A DNA stretch of 64,000 nucleotides from contig NZ_CP077092.1 in assembly GCF_014268585.2 (NCBI RefSeq), positions 2,976,001-3,040,000 of the forward strand, read 5' to 3'. Positions 53,966-62,961 of this stretch are shown one piece after another. The DNA comes from Pseudomonas iranensis (GTDB lineage Bacteria > Pseudomonadota > Gammaproteobacteria > Pseudomonadales > Pseudomonadaceae). The number at the start of each line of letters is the position of its first letter. Positions within the stretch are counted from its first letter, which is position 1. Under the pieces are notes generated by a model. That model had not been told where the DNA came from. It worked only from the letters and a program-made list of their open reading frames with translations, and did not search any database. A program made the position numbers and the translations under genes.

Positions 53966-53989
53966 GCAGCACCGAATGCTCGGTGCTGC
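53966..53989 (-). promoter_or_regulatory. hairpin in the leader of the TIR-SLOG operon
   Basis: A perfect 10-base stem GCAGCACCGA / TCGGTGCTGC with a 4-base loop, 24 bases before the first start codon. TATGAT (54002-54007, minus) could be a -10 element upstream. It could act as operator or as RNA structure. Confidence 0.5.
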
Positions 53990-54106
53990 GAGGGCGTTGA
54001 TATCATAGGGCCGCTACTCATGGGGCGCTACATCATGCTTGTAAAAAGGCTACGCAGACTCAAGCGCTTGCGCTGGGAGCGCGCGGGTGAGCGTGCGCTG
54101 TTCAAG

Positions 54107-54356
54107 TTACGCCGGTTGCTTAGCCTTACTGGCTTCCAAGCGCTCGTGAACTTGCTTGAGAGCTTCCCGGCGCTGTTGCGCATCAGGGGCCTCCACCTGC
54201 GCAAGAAGCCAATTTGCAGCTGCGTTTAGCTCCATCACGCCCAGATCCTTGCCGTCTGGGCTGAGTGTTACCAGTCAGCTGCCGCTGACGTGAGTACTCG
54301 TAACCACCGGGTGTGGGGTAGGCGATACACAGTGCGTGCGTCGCGGGATAGAGCAT
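54107..54356 (-). pseudogene. possible frameshifted small gene
   Basis: Two minus-strand frames look coding in series: MLYPATHALCIAYPTPGGYE upstream and LSPDGKDLGVMELN followed by helical, Lys/Glu-rich residues ending at 54107. They join only with a frameshift near 54265. No ribosome site is seen. About 80 residues if repaired. Function unknown; the call rests on amino-acid composition. Confidence 0.35.
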
Positions 54357-54499
54357 TTTACGAGAAGCAGTGAGAGAAACGTCCGCTCTGGTGGTAGGCT
54401 TCTCGTGGCCTAAGCCTCGGATGAGGCGTCGCATTTGAGCCTATTCCCACGACTCACGTAGCGCATGGGCTTTGTCGCACAAAAAGGAGATTGGCTGTA

Positions 54500-57130
54500 G
54501 TGGATGCCCCAAAGCCTGACGCACAAGCGGATGAGATCGTTGAGCCAGTGTTATCTAAAAGTCTGCTGCATCGCGTGGTCAACCGACTACTTGATGTCGC
54601 GGGCGTGCAGCAGGCCTCTGCTTGGAAAGCAGGTCTTGCCGCGGGGCAACATGATGGATATCAGAGGGGATTGAAAGTAGGTCAGGCAGCAGGCCTTGCT
54701 ACAGGAAATGAGGTGGGGCATGCACGCGGTCTTGGTGAAGGGCGTGTTACCGGGCATGAGGAAGGTCGAGCCCTTGGCTTTCAGGAAGGGCAGGTGGCTG
54801 GGTTCAAAGCTGGGCACCAAAAAGGATTTGACGAAGGTAAGCTGGTCATCGAGGTTCAGGCAGGCCCCGAACCAATGACGGGAGCTCCGAGTATTCGGGA
54901 AGACCAACTCTTTAAGGATTGGCGCTTCCCGATTACAGAGGAGTTGGAGGCACAAATCAGAGCTGACGTTGCTGACCGGTTGCCGAAGCAACCGCCCTCA
55001 GCGGATCAGTGGAAAATGATTCTGTCCAAAACTCCTACTACTTCTGTGGTTGCCGGGGCGGGGAGTGGCAAATCTACCACCATGGTGCTGCGGCTTCTGG
55101 TGTTGAGGCATTACTTAGGAATCGATTTCTCGAACCTCACCGTTGTCACCTTTACGGTTGAGTCAAAGAAGGATTTCGCTAAGAAAGTCCGAGAGGTTTT
55201 CAAGCTTTGGGGCTATGACATTTCCCATGATGACTCGCTGAAGATCGTCCGCACCTTTCACTCAAGGATTTTGTCCTTTGCCCGCTGCCTGCCAGGTATG
55301 AGTCAGGTGCAGCCTTTCGAGTTCTTGGAAAAGGACGGCACCACGAAAGAGAAAGGCTCCATGTTTCAGGTGAAGGTGGGGGAGCCTCAGCTGGAGCTGA
55401 TGAACGAATGCTACATGCGTCTCTACAACAAGAATTCAACGTTCAAAACGCTCATCGGTAAGCTGTATCGTCATGCGCTGGCGATGGAGAAGGTCAACGC
55501 AGATAGCCCCGATGCGCTGAAGGCGCAAAGGCAGGCGCGTGACTTGGCAAAGGCTGATGAAGACATCTGCGATACACTGGAGCGACTTTGGCGCGCTGCA
55601 GGCAAGTGGCCGATCGAAGGCATTGAGCCATCGCGCAAGGTGATTCAGCTTCTCGGCGAGGACTTCCAAGTCAACGGCTACATTCCCGAGCTCGATGCCT
55701 TTGTCATACTGGGGGTGGATAAGTCGGAACCAAGTGATTTGAAGGCAAAGGAGGGGCGCTTTCCCTACCTCACCGCGGACGTCAAAAACAAGCGAATCCT
55801 TTTTCAGGCTCATTGCTCTCGGCCAGTCATCTACCTAAAAAGCTATGTCGAATCGGCCAGTCCGATAGAGGCAATTTGCAGCTTGGTGAACACCTGTCCA
55901 AAATTTACTTATAAGCTTGAAGGTGACATTGCTCCTCAGTACATCACGGAGGCGTTCTACAGCGCCGCATCGTACATGGAGAATCTTGGCTTGGATGTTT
56001 TTGAGGCCATCAGGGCCATGCGCCTACGCAAAGACGATGCAGATCGTGACTTCTTCCATGCCCTCGCGATCTACTGGAACGACTTCACACGGATGCTGTT
56101 CAACATGACTCCGCCGGTGATGACCTTCAACACAATGTTCTCCATCTTCAGCGAACGCAAGCCCCATAACCTTCGAGCACTGACACCAGATGTGCTGCGG
56201 CCGATGACTACTTTGCTAGTCGACGAGTTTCAGGATGTCGGCGCTAATACCATCTCCTGGATACGTGCGACGTTTGCTGAAATCGAGCGACGGAATTTGA
56301 GGGTTCCCACCAACGGTTCGCCGGCGTACGCCTCGCTCATGGCAGTCGGCGATGATTGGCAGAGCATATATGGTTGGCGTGGTAGTTCTCCGCACTACCT
56401 TATCGACTTTGACAAGGTCTTCGAATCACCAGAACCCAACCGGGTGCTTATGCAGGAGAACCACCGGTCTCACCAAATGGTGATTGATGCCGCGGAAGAA
56501 ATCGTAAAGCGTACGCCAGGTGGTGTACCTGGCAAGCGGGGGATTGCGAAAAACCAAGCTGTGGCAGAGCATCAGGTACCAGTCGAAGTGCGCGAGATGG
56601 ATTGGAATCAGATCGCAGCCGATGTTGGGCGACACTACGATGCAGGTGATTCGATCCTCGTCCTGACACGCTCAAACTCCGTGAAGGAAGAGGCGCGCGA
56701 CGCGCTGGAGGATCTTCGTGAACGAGCCAGGCTGGAAAGGCGATCTGACCAAATCAAGTTCCTGACCTACCATTCTGCAAAGGGACTGCAAGCCAAAGCT
56801 GTTTTCTTGCTTGGTGATTGCGACCTCAAAACGTCCTCTCCGTCCAAGAATGACCTGTACGCTCAGGCTGGCCTCAATCGCCCGGGTGATCCTTGCGGAT
56901 ACGACACTTCACAAGGCGAGGAAGCCTTGCGTACAGCATATGTGGCGATTACCCGAGCGATTACCTATTGCTACTGGTACCTGGATGATGGGGCTAAGCC
57001 GGTGATCGAGCGGGCCAGCCGTCATATCAACGCGGCTCAACCGTGCTGGAATCGGGTGAACGCTCCTGTTCCGGACGCTGCCAGCAAGCCCAAAAGGCCA
57101 GCTAAGCAGCCTGGAAGTCGAGTTCACTGA
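54500..57130 (+). CDS. UvrD-like helicase with N-terminal glycine-repeat region
   Basis: An 876-residue superfamily 1 protein. Residues 45-113 have 18 glycines at every fourth position without a break. Helicase motifs: Walker A VAGAGSGKST (Lys191), motif II VDEFQDVG (D575-E576), motif III AVGDDWQSIYGWRGSSP, motif IV ENHRSHQMVID, motif V LTYHSAKGLQAKAVFLLG, motif VI YVAITRAITYCYW. It probably unwinds DNA in repair or defence. The start is GTG at 54500 with AAGGAG ten bases before; TTG at 54491 is too close to it. The small gene 57166 follows. Confidence 0.88.
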   Translation: MDAPKPDAQADEIVEPVLSKSLLHRVVNRLLDVAGVQQASAWKAGLAAGQHDGYQRGLKVGQAAGLATGNEVGHARGLGEGRVTGHEEGRALGFQEGQVAGFKAGHQKGFDEGKLVIEVQAGPEPMTGAPSIREDQLFKDWRFPITEELEAQIRADVADRLPKQPPSADQWKMILSKTPTTSVVAGAGSGKSTTMVLRLLVLRHYLGIDFSNLTVVTFTVESKKDFAKKVREVFKLWGYDISHDDSLKIVRTFHSRILSFARCLPGMSQVQPFEFLEKDGTTKEKGSMFQVKVGEPQLELMNECYMRLYNKNSTFKTLIGKLYRHALAMEKVNADSPDALKAQRQARDLAKADEDICDTLERLWRAAGKWPIEGIEPSRKVIQLLGEDFQVNGYIPELDAFVILGVDKSEPSDLKAKEGRFPYLTADVKNKRILFQAHCSRPVIYLKSYVESASPIEAICSLVNTCPKFTYKLEGDIAPQYITEAFYSAASYMENLGLDVFEAIRAMRLRKDDADRDFFHALAIYWNDFTRMLFNMTPPVMTFNTMFSIFSERKPHNLRALTPDVLRPMTTLLVDEFQDVGANTISWIRATFAEIERRNLRVPTNGSPAYASLMAVGDDWQSIYGWRGSSPHYLIDFDKVFESPEPNRVLMQENHRSHQMVIDAAEEIVKRTPGGVPGKRGIAKNQAVAEHQVPVEVREMDWNQIAADVGRHYDAGDSILVLTRSNSVKEEARDALEDLRERARLERRSDQIKFLTYHSAKGLQAKAVFLLGDCDLKTSSPSKNDLYAQAGLNRPGDPCGYDTSQGEEALRTAYVAITRAITYCYWYLDDGAKPVIERASRHINAAQPCWNRVNAPVPDAASKPKRPAKQPGSRVH

Positions 57131-57165
57131 GTTCCTCCGAGTGATAGAGAATGTGAAGCAAGCAA

Positions 57166-57357
57166 TTGGACGAGCATCTCATTCGATTTCTAAAGGGCGA
57201 CGATCCGTTGATGCGAGAGGCGATTGACGCGCTTAAACGTTATCACGAGGCTGTGGATGCTTCAGCCCCTGAGGAAGAGGTAGTGCATCTGAAGAACGAA
57301 GCGGAAGCGCTCTTTCAGGCAGTGTCCGATTACCTAGTCCGCGCGACCGGAGGTTAA
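57166..57357 (+). CDS. small acidic hypothetical protein
   Basis: A 63-residue helical protein (LIRFLKGDDPLMREAIDALK ... VVHLKNEAEALFQAVSDYLV). It starts with TTG at 57166 with a weak GTGAAG upstream, 35 bases after the helicase stop. Function unknown; it could be a partner of the helicase. Confidence 0.5.
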   Translation: MDEHLIRFLKGDDPLMREAIDALKRYHEAVDASAPEEEVVHLKNEAEALFQAVSDYLVRATGG

Positions 57358-57453
57358 GCAGGGACGCTGCATTGATCGTACCTGAGAGTGAGCAGGACTG
57401 TGTCGCGTGGTAGTCAAGACCTAGTAAATGAAAACTTTCTGAAGAGGAAGGCC

Positions 57454-57966
57454 ATGGGAAAACATCAGCATCTCGTCGACCTAGCGCTGGGTGGAGAATT
57501 GCCCAAGCTTGCGATCGAGTTTTTCATCGTGTTCTCCAGATTCGAATGTGCTCTCAAGCGGTCAGGGGATTATGCAGCGCCAGGCGACAACGCAAAGGTA
57601 AACGCCAATTGGGACGCTTTCGCAAAAGATCTCGGGAATGGCTTTTTCGAAGAGGTGATTGCTCAGGGTTTAGCTCCAGACCTAGTGCACAGACCGCCGA
57701 AGCTACAAGTGATACTTCCAGATGGAGGTGGGCTGGGGTGGCGTGACAGCTCTGCTGTCACCAACTCGGTGGAGCTTTTCATCGCAGTTCGTCGTGCCCG
57801 GAACAACTTGGCGCATGGAGCTAAGTACCGTGACCAAGCCACGGGGAAGGTAGATCCCGTTGAGGGATCTGAGCGTGATGAAAGGTTGCTGGATCAGGCA
57901 TTGGCTGTGCTTGGCCTAGCGCTCGAACGAAATGCAAAAGTGCAGGGCTTTTTCCAGCCGTACTGA
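57454..57966 (+). CDS. HEPN-like protein
   Basis: A 170-residue helical protein. It has the N-terminal helices of the pEK499-p136-type HEPN group (LAIEFFIVFSRFECALKR) and the R-x4-H catalytic pattern in RNNLAH (R116, H121). HEPN proteins are often RNases in toxin-antitoxin or defence systems. AGGAAGG precedes the ATG at 57454. A DUF2384-like gene starts 10 bases downstream, possibly its partner. Confidence 0.68.
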   Translation: MGKHQHLVDLALGGELPKLAIEFFIVFSRFECALKRSGDYAAPGDNAKVNANWDAFAKDLGNGFFEEVIAQGLAPDLVHRPPKLQVILPDGGGLGWRDSSAVTNSVELFIAVRRARNNLAHGAKYRDQATGKVDPVEGSERDERLLDQALAVLGLALERNAKVQGFFQPY

Positions 57967-57976
57967 GCTGAGTAGC

Positions 57977-58231
57977 ATGCACGGCGTAAAAGCAATGGTG
58001 CGAGGTATGCACTATCGAGGGTTCGAGAGGGTGGAAAAAGTGGAGTTTTCAGAGCTGCTACGGTATCAGGCTGAGCGAGTATTTGGTGACAAACTCAAAG
58101 CTGCGACGTGGCTGAGGCAGCCACGGCCTCACTTCGACGGGCTCGCTGCGCTGGAGTTTGTCCAGGACGAGGCCACCTGCCTGCAGGCAAAAGAGTTCCT
58201 GGACAGGCTTGAGCACGGTTTTTCATGCTGA
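57977..58231 (+). CDS. DUF2384 (MbcA/ParS-like) protein
   Basis: An 84-residue protein whose C-terminal 55 residues match the toxin-binding end of Xre/MbcA/ParS antitoxins: AERVFGDKLKAATWLRQP, then GLAALEFV and AKEFLDRLEHGF. No HTH is present. The start is not certain (57977, 57995 or 58007). Such proteins normally neutralise RES toxins; none is present, but a HEPN-like gene lies directly upstream. Confidence 0.65.
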   Translation: MHGVKAMVRGMHYRGFERVEKVEFSELLRYQAERVFGDKLKAATWLRQPRPHFDGLAALEFVQDEATCLQAKEFLDRLEHGFSC

Positions 58232-58255
58232 CCTGACATCGGCAGTCGCTCAGTC

Positions 58256-58672
58256 TTAGAGGGCGTGCTCAGTTTGATTAGGACAGGTGGAGGGTTGTCG
58301 TTTGGGGAGCCGCGCCGGTGGCGCTGCCTCGACAGGGCGGGAAGGATGGAAAGACATGCTCTGTTGCAGGCTGCTCAGTCCTGGTAGGCCACCTTCGCGT
58401 TCCAATGTTTCGAGTTCAACCTTCAGTGTGTTGACAAGATATCTAGCCGGTCTGCAACCGCCTTCGCTCAGCGTTAAAGCCAATAGCGTCCATGGGCTCA
58501 GTTCGAGACGCGCGCTGAGCTGTTCGAGCTTGTCTAGAGTGATGTTTGATTTACCGCTCTCAAGCTTCGACAAGTAGGTACGGCTGGTTGCGTCTGCGAA
58601 TTGCCGCTGGGCAATGCTGCGCTTGCACCTGCTGGCGCGGAGCACGGTCGCAAATGACGACTTGAGTGTCAT
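58256..58672 (-). CDS. XRE-type transcription regulator
   Basis: A 138-residue protein with an N-terminal HTH (QRQFADATSRTYLSKLESGK, about 23-60) and a C-terminal Pro-rich tail. It is convergent with the DUF2384 gene. Likely regulates this or a near unit. Its HTH closely resembles that of the regulator at 60495 (SRTYLSKIENAES). Confidence 0.82.
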   Translation of the reverse strand: MTLKSSFATVLRASRCKRSIAQRQFADATSRTYLSKLESGKSNITLDKLEQLSARLELSPWTLLALTLSEGGCRPARYLVNTLKVELETLEREGGLPGLSSLQQSMSFHPSRPVEAAPPARLPKRQPSTCPNQTEHAL

Positions 58673-58833
58673 GAGCTCGGCCTGGTCATCTGACGTTGTA
58701 GATACATCGCGTTCAGAGTTTTCCTTTTTGGATGCTGCTTACCGGAGTGCTAGCACTTGATCGTGATTGGTCGAATGCAATGGCTAGTGACAGTTTAGCA
58801 TGGGATTTTGTTGGAAAAACGGTTCTCTAATTT

Positions 58834-59724
58834 TTAGACCCTAGCTTCTAAAGCTGATGTGAGATCTTCACCCATCATGAACAGAGCTGCCTCAATTTCT
58901 CGGCTCGTCCATGTCCTGGGTAGCCTAGCGCCACTGCAGTCAAGCGTTGCGGCTTTGGCTAACCGCCCGATGATCCAGTTGGCTCTCCGATTCCAAGTTG
59001 CATGTCGTCGGTGGTATCTGATGTGGCCGGAAGGTGTGAAGTATTTGAAGGTTTTGCTATCAGGGGTTCTCACAGCTTTTGGCGTTTTCTGCGTATTGGC
59101 CCTCATGCAGCCAAAGCGCAGATGCTCAGGAACACGGAGCCCGCACTCCTGTGCCCACTCTTGTGCAAGCCATGCAAACGCCGCAGCGACACGGCTGTCG
59201 TAGATCACGAATCCAGGCAAGATTAGAGAGTGGATTTTTGTGGTGCCGGCATTGGAGCGAAGATCGCTCAGCCTCTCAAGCAGATTAGGTTCCTCGCTTT
59301 CTAGAGCCGGAAGGGCGCGAGTAAGGTATTCGTGCAAGCCTCCGTTTAAATTCTCTAGCCACACTGCATTACCTGGGCGTTTGAAGACGCCTCCCCACTC
59401 CATAATCGCTTGTGCCCAGCCATTCAGTTCAGCGGCGTTGACTGCGTGCGGAGCCATGCAGCCTTTGATGCCGTCCGACAGTTTCTGCAGAAGCGCTTCA
59501 TTCTGAGCAAAGTTCGAGTTCCTAGCGATGCTCATAGCTCCTGCGGGTGTGGCAAGCTCGATGCGCTTGAGAGGCCAGCTATAACGCTCGAACGCATTGC
59601 TCAAAAAGTCATCAACACCGGCCCGATGTGGGAACTGGAGAGGGCGTGCTCCGATGGCCACCGATTCGAACCAGGTCAGAAACGCCAAGGTATCGGGGTT
59701 CGTGAGAAAGTCATTTTTCGTCAT
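58834..59724 (-). CDS. hypothetical protein
   Basis: A 296-residue soluble protein, starting MTKNDFLTN with TAGGTG before the ATG. Features: WFESVAIGARPLQFPHRA near the start, LPGFVIYDSRVAAAFAWL in the middle and a basic end (IRYHRRHATWNRRANWI). I do not recognise the family. It is in a run of minus-strand genes that includes two XRE regulators. Confidence 0.6.
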   Translation of the reverse strand: MTKNDFLTNPDTLAFLTWFESVAIGARPLQFPHRAGVDDFLSNAFERYSWPLKRIELATPAGAMSIARNSNFAQNEALLQKLSDGIKGCMAPHAVNAAELNGWAQAIMEWGGVFKRPGNAVWLENLNGGLHEYLTRALPALESEEPNLLERLSDLRSNAGTTKIHSLILPGFVIYDSRVAAAFAWLAQEWAQECGLRVPEHLRFGCMRANTQKTPKAVRTPDSKTFKYFTPSGHIRYHRRHATWNRRANWIIGRLAKAATLDCSGARLPRTWTSREIEAALFMMGEDLTSALEARV

Positions 59725-59874
59725 GGCACCTAGCGCTCCATTTCCAGCCGGCATTCTTGCAGACGGCGCTGCCTTAGCACACCCGAATGCTATGCCTGGT
59801 GTGATCGGGTACTCAGGTTGCAGACTTTGAACAGGGGGAGCTCTCGTGGCTTCCCATCGGCGGCGTCATCGGTG

Positions 59875-60447
59875 CTATTTTGGTGTGCCGAGATACTGCG
59901 TAAATTCCTGAGCGTCTATTGCCTGTAACCGGTAATACTGTCCGTTCGCTTTGAGTGCGGGTTGGAGCTGACACTGCGCGTATGGAATGCCATAAAAGGT
60001 ATTCCGACCATGGATGTTGAAGACAAACTCTTCTCCGCGGAAATGTTCGTGTTCCAGCAGTAGGTTGTCGAGAGCACCCGCCGCCTCCCCGTGTCCTTCG
60101 GCGATTTCGATTACTAGGGCGCGCAGGGTGGAGCTATCTCTGTCGGAGACCTCCACTGAGAATTTCCGCTGACGGTGATTGCCACCACTAAAACCACCTC
60201 CTGAACTGGCGGAACCGATTCGATTGAGGGTGATGTGAGCGAGCAGTACTACTTCCACGGTTTGGTCTCCATAATTCTGATTATCCACGATCGCAGATGG
60301 TAAGTAGTCGGTGGCTTGCCCGGGTCTGGTTTGGAATGCAGCGACTGCAAATGTGGGACGAGAGCCGTCAGCCACCATCCGCATCCCCTTAAACCATTCA
60401 AAACGATCGGCCGCAGGACTCGCATCACTGCTCGGGACTAATGTCAC
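59875..60447 (-). CDS. hypothetical protein
   Basis: A 190-residue protein with mixed alpha/beta composition (TVEVVLLAHITLNRIG, FVFNIHGRNTFYGIPYAQC) and a Gly/Ser-rich loop. Start GTG at 60447. It ends 150 bases before the preceding gene in the strand; 47 bases separate it from the XRE gene upstream, so it is probably in the same transcript. No function assigned. Confidence 0.55.
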   Translation of the reverse strand: MTLVPSSDASPAADRFEWFKGMRMVADGSRPTFAVAAFQTRPGQATDYLPSAIVDNQNYGDQTVEVVLLAHITLNRIGSASSGGGFSGGNHRQRKFSVEVSDRDSSTLRALVIEIAEGHGEAAGALDNLLLEHEHFRGEEFVFNIHGRNTFYGIPYAQCQLQPALKANGQYYRLQAIDAQEFTQYLGTPK

Positions 60448-60494
60448 GATGAATGTCTCTGCGGGATTAGCGCCTAGTGCTCAGATGATCCTGT

Positions 60495-61034
60495 TCAACT
60501 CTCAGTTGACAGCGCCCGCTCCCAAAGAAACCCCACGGTTGATCGGCTTATCCCAAGCCGCCTAGCGGTCTCTGCCTTGCTCAAGCCAATCTCTTTGCAC
60601 TCCAGCACTTTTTTGAGCTTGATCAAATTCACTGGTCGAGCGGCAGGCCGCTTCACTAGATCAATTCCAGCAAGGTGCGCGGCAATATCGTCGTCGCTGA
60701 CGCGTTTTTGTAGCTCCTTCAGCTCCTCTGCGGCCTCTGCGAGCAAAGCCGAGGAGGGAATCTTATTCCGTGTCGAGAGAATCAGCGCCATGAAAGCCAA
60801 AGGGCTCATGCCGAGAGCCTCGGCAAGTTCTACGAATTTATCAATGGTGGGGCTGCTTTCGGCGTTCTCGATTTTGCTCAGGTATGTGCGCGATGCTGCA
60901 TGGGCAAGGTTTTCCTGAGTGAAGCCTAGATTCCCTCGAACTGCTCGAACGACCGCTGCCAGTGCTGGCTTCAACAAGATGATGTCCTCAAAAGAGAGGA
61001 TGTAGCCATGTTGTCGTGTACAGTTACACGTCAT
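60495..61034 (-). CDS. XRE-type regulator with two helix-turn-helix regions
   Basis: A 179-residue protein: HTH_3 at about 36-75 (GFTQENLAHAASRTYLSKIE) and a second, resolvase-like HTH near the C-terminus (GLSKAETARRLGISRSTVGF). The start at 61034 is without a clear ribosome site, so it may be shorter. The second HTH resembles that of Hin-type recombinases, but no catalytic domain is present. Confidence 0.75.
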   Translation of the reverse strand: MTCNCTRQHGYILSFEDIILLKPALAAVVRAVRGNLGFTQENLAHAASRTYLSKIENAESSPTIDKFVELAEALGMSPLAFMALILSTRNKIPSSALLAEAAEELKELQKRVSDDDIAAHLAGIDLVKRPAARPVNLIKLKKVLECKEIGLSKAETARRLGISRSTVGFLWERALSTES

Positions 61035-61301
61035 ATGATGTATAAAACCGTACAGATTGCTGTCAGTGATCTCGCTTGCACTGGCCGGCGCGCCAATCAG
61101 CGGCGTGTAAGGGCACTGCGGGCTCAGCATGCACAGCCTTGGGTATGGTTATGCGTACGCAGCGTGACTACGGTTGGAGGCTCACTCAATTCTTCCAATT
61201 ATTTACTAAATCGCACCGCGTATAGCGAGCCTACTGAAAGAGGAGGCGGTGTAATCGCTCGTCGTTCGTAATAGTTTTATCAATTGTCGAGAATCCAGCA
61301 G

Positions 61302-61616
61302 ATGTTCAATTGTGATTGTGCGCAAGACCGCCAGATGGCTGAGGAACTCCAGGGCGCCTTGCAAGGATTGCCTCAAGAAGTCGTCCGGGCTCAGCACGTC
61401 GACTGGTCGGTCGGTGTCGACGCATTCCTTTTCGGCGCCGCGAGGGTGGGGGAGCGCTATGTCGCGCTTGTCTACAGCGACCAATCGGGAGTGTCGAAAA
61501 ACGGTATGACAGTCGCGACACCTCCCGTGCGCTGCATCGCCGAGAAAGACGGCTTCAAGCTGGTTCGCAGTGTTGTAGGAGATCACTACGTGATCACAAG
61601 CGAGCACGATTGTTGA
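61302..61616 (+). CDS. hypothetical protein
   Basis: A 104-residue protein (MFNCDCAQDRQMAEELQGAL ... DGFKLVRSVVGDHYVITSEH). Plausible amino-acid composition; the opposite strand has a longer open frame of poor composition. The start is not certain (TTG at 61284 possible). Confidence 0.45.
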   Translation: MFNCDCAQDRQMAEELQGALQGLPQEVVRAQHVDWSVGVDAFLFGAARVGERYVALVYSDQSGVSKNGMTVATPPVRCIAEKDGFKLVRSVVGDHYVITSEHDC

Positions 61617-61781
61617 GTGCCAAAAGGCTCTGATTGGCTTCAAGCCCAATTGGGAGACGAAAAGGACAATAACCCCAACTTCGTTTTCAAACGTGTACGC
61701 ATGAACTACGCCATCAGGAGGGGCTTGATGGGTATTCAGATAGCCGCACCTTCCGAAAACCGAAGCGCTTAAGGATGAAAA

Positions 61782-62279
61782 ATGGCTGACCTCGAAAAAA
61801 TAACCGTGACGATCAAAAATTATGACGTCCAAGCGCAAGGCGATCTTGATGCTCTTTACAGTCGAGTGCGACTTGAAGATGCAAATGGAGAAACATTCTA
61901 TTTCAAACAGGTGGTTGTTCCGAAATACCTGAAAATTCATGGTGCGATGGCGACCGAGACTCCACAAACCTGGTATTTCAAGAGAATCTCGAAAAAGACC
62001 ATTGTGGTGCTGGCTTTTGAAAACAAAGCCGGAAAAGTTGAATACGATCTGGATGACATCCGGTTGATCGCAAGATCGACAATATTGAAAGGCGTGGTGT
62101 TCTCGCTCGGCTCAATTCCTGCGGCCATTATTGCTGCCACGGCAACATTTGGACTCGGGTTGGTCATCATGCCGATGGGGCTCTGGTATGGATACAGGAA
62201 CATTTTCAAGCTTCCAGCGATGCTTGGTCGCAAAACACTCCTTCGCGATTTTGCGAAGCACGGAATCATTGTTCGCTAA
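61782..62279 (+). CDS. membrane-linked hypothetical protein
   Basis: A 165-residue protein: a soluble beta-rich N-terminal part (KITVTIKNYDVQAQGDLD, FYFKQVVVPKYLKIHG) and a hydrophobic segment near residues 105-135 (VVFSLGSIPAAIIAATATFG, then LVIMPMGLWYGY). AAGGATG before the ATG. Function unknown. Confidence 0.65.
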   Translation: MADLEKITVTIKNYDVQAQGDLDALYSRVRLEDANGETFYFKQVVVPKYLKIHGAMATETPQTWYFKRISKKTIVVLAFENKAGKVEYDLDDIRLIARSTILKGVVFSLGSIPAAIIAATATFGLGLVIMPMGLWYGYRNIFKLPAMLGRKTLLRDFAKHGIIVR

Positions 62280-62481
62280 TCACCGCGAACGTTAGTTCGA
62301 CGTGCGTTGTGGTTGCGTAGTCGAGAGATCGCTAACTTATGAAACTGACCTCTCTACCTCCCGTCCGACCTTTGCTTGGGAGGCGTAGCCTGGACTTGCA
62401 ATCTATGGATAAGGCTGACGGACAACTGCGCAGCACCCACTCAACTAACCATGAGTACATACGTGCTCCCAGGGCGTCGTG

Positions 62482-62868
62482 ATGAGTGATATCTGGCTAC
62501 GAGAACGAGAACGAAGGAAGGCGCTATGGCTGCTCGCTGAACTGGTACCGGGCGATCAAAGCGCACGAGCGATCCTAGAACGATTGGATGAGCTTGAACG
62601 ACTTGATCATGAAGTTCCATTGAGCGCCTGCCATCTCGACCACGCTGAACTGGTTCGGCTGCCTAGGGAGGCTCATCCCGTAGGGTGCTGGATTATTCGC
62701 GATGCAGATATCCCAGAACCTTGGAGATCCCGCTTCGCGGTGGCTCTGGGGTCAGCAGGTCGCGTGGAGGCAGGATTCTATTGGCATGATTGGACTGATT
62801 TTCTAGAGGCTTGGGAGCGCGAAGTCGCGCACGTGGAACAACATCGATTGGCGCTTGATGACGAGTAA
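62482..62868 (+). CDS. hypothetical protein
   Basis: A 128-residue acidic protein (RERERRKALWLLAELV, GCWIIRDADIPEPWRSRF, FYWHDWTDFLEAWER). ATG at 62482, GTG three bases before is possible. No domain recognised. Confidence 0.55.
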   Translation: MSDIWLRERERRKALWLLAELVPGDQSARAILERLDELERLDHEVPLSACHLDHAELVRLPREAHPVGCWIIRDADIPEPWRSRFAVALGSAGRVEAGFYWHDWTDFLEAWEREVAHVEQHRLALDDE

Positions 62869-62961
62869 CGGCAATTTCCCGAATGCCCACGATGTTACTC
62901 CAGTGGATCAGAGTGGTCTCTTGAGTATGGAAAGCGGGAATTAGTCAGCGGGAGGAGAATG

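Noticed and set aside
54491..57130. CRISPR or tandem DNA repeat in the glycine-repeat part of the helicase
   Set aside because: The regularity is at protein level; the DNA triplets between glycines differ and there are no fixed spacers.
61206..61967. Minus-strand open frame of 253 residues
   Set aside because: It overlaps two plus-strand frames with better composition, one with a good ribosome site, and shows no family features.
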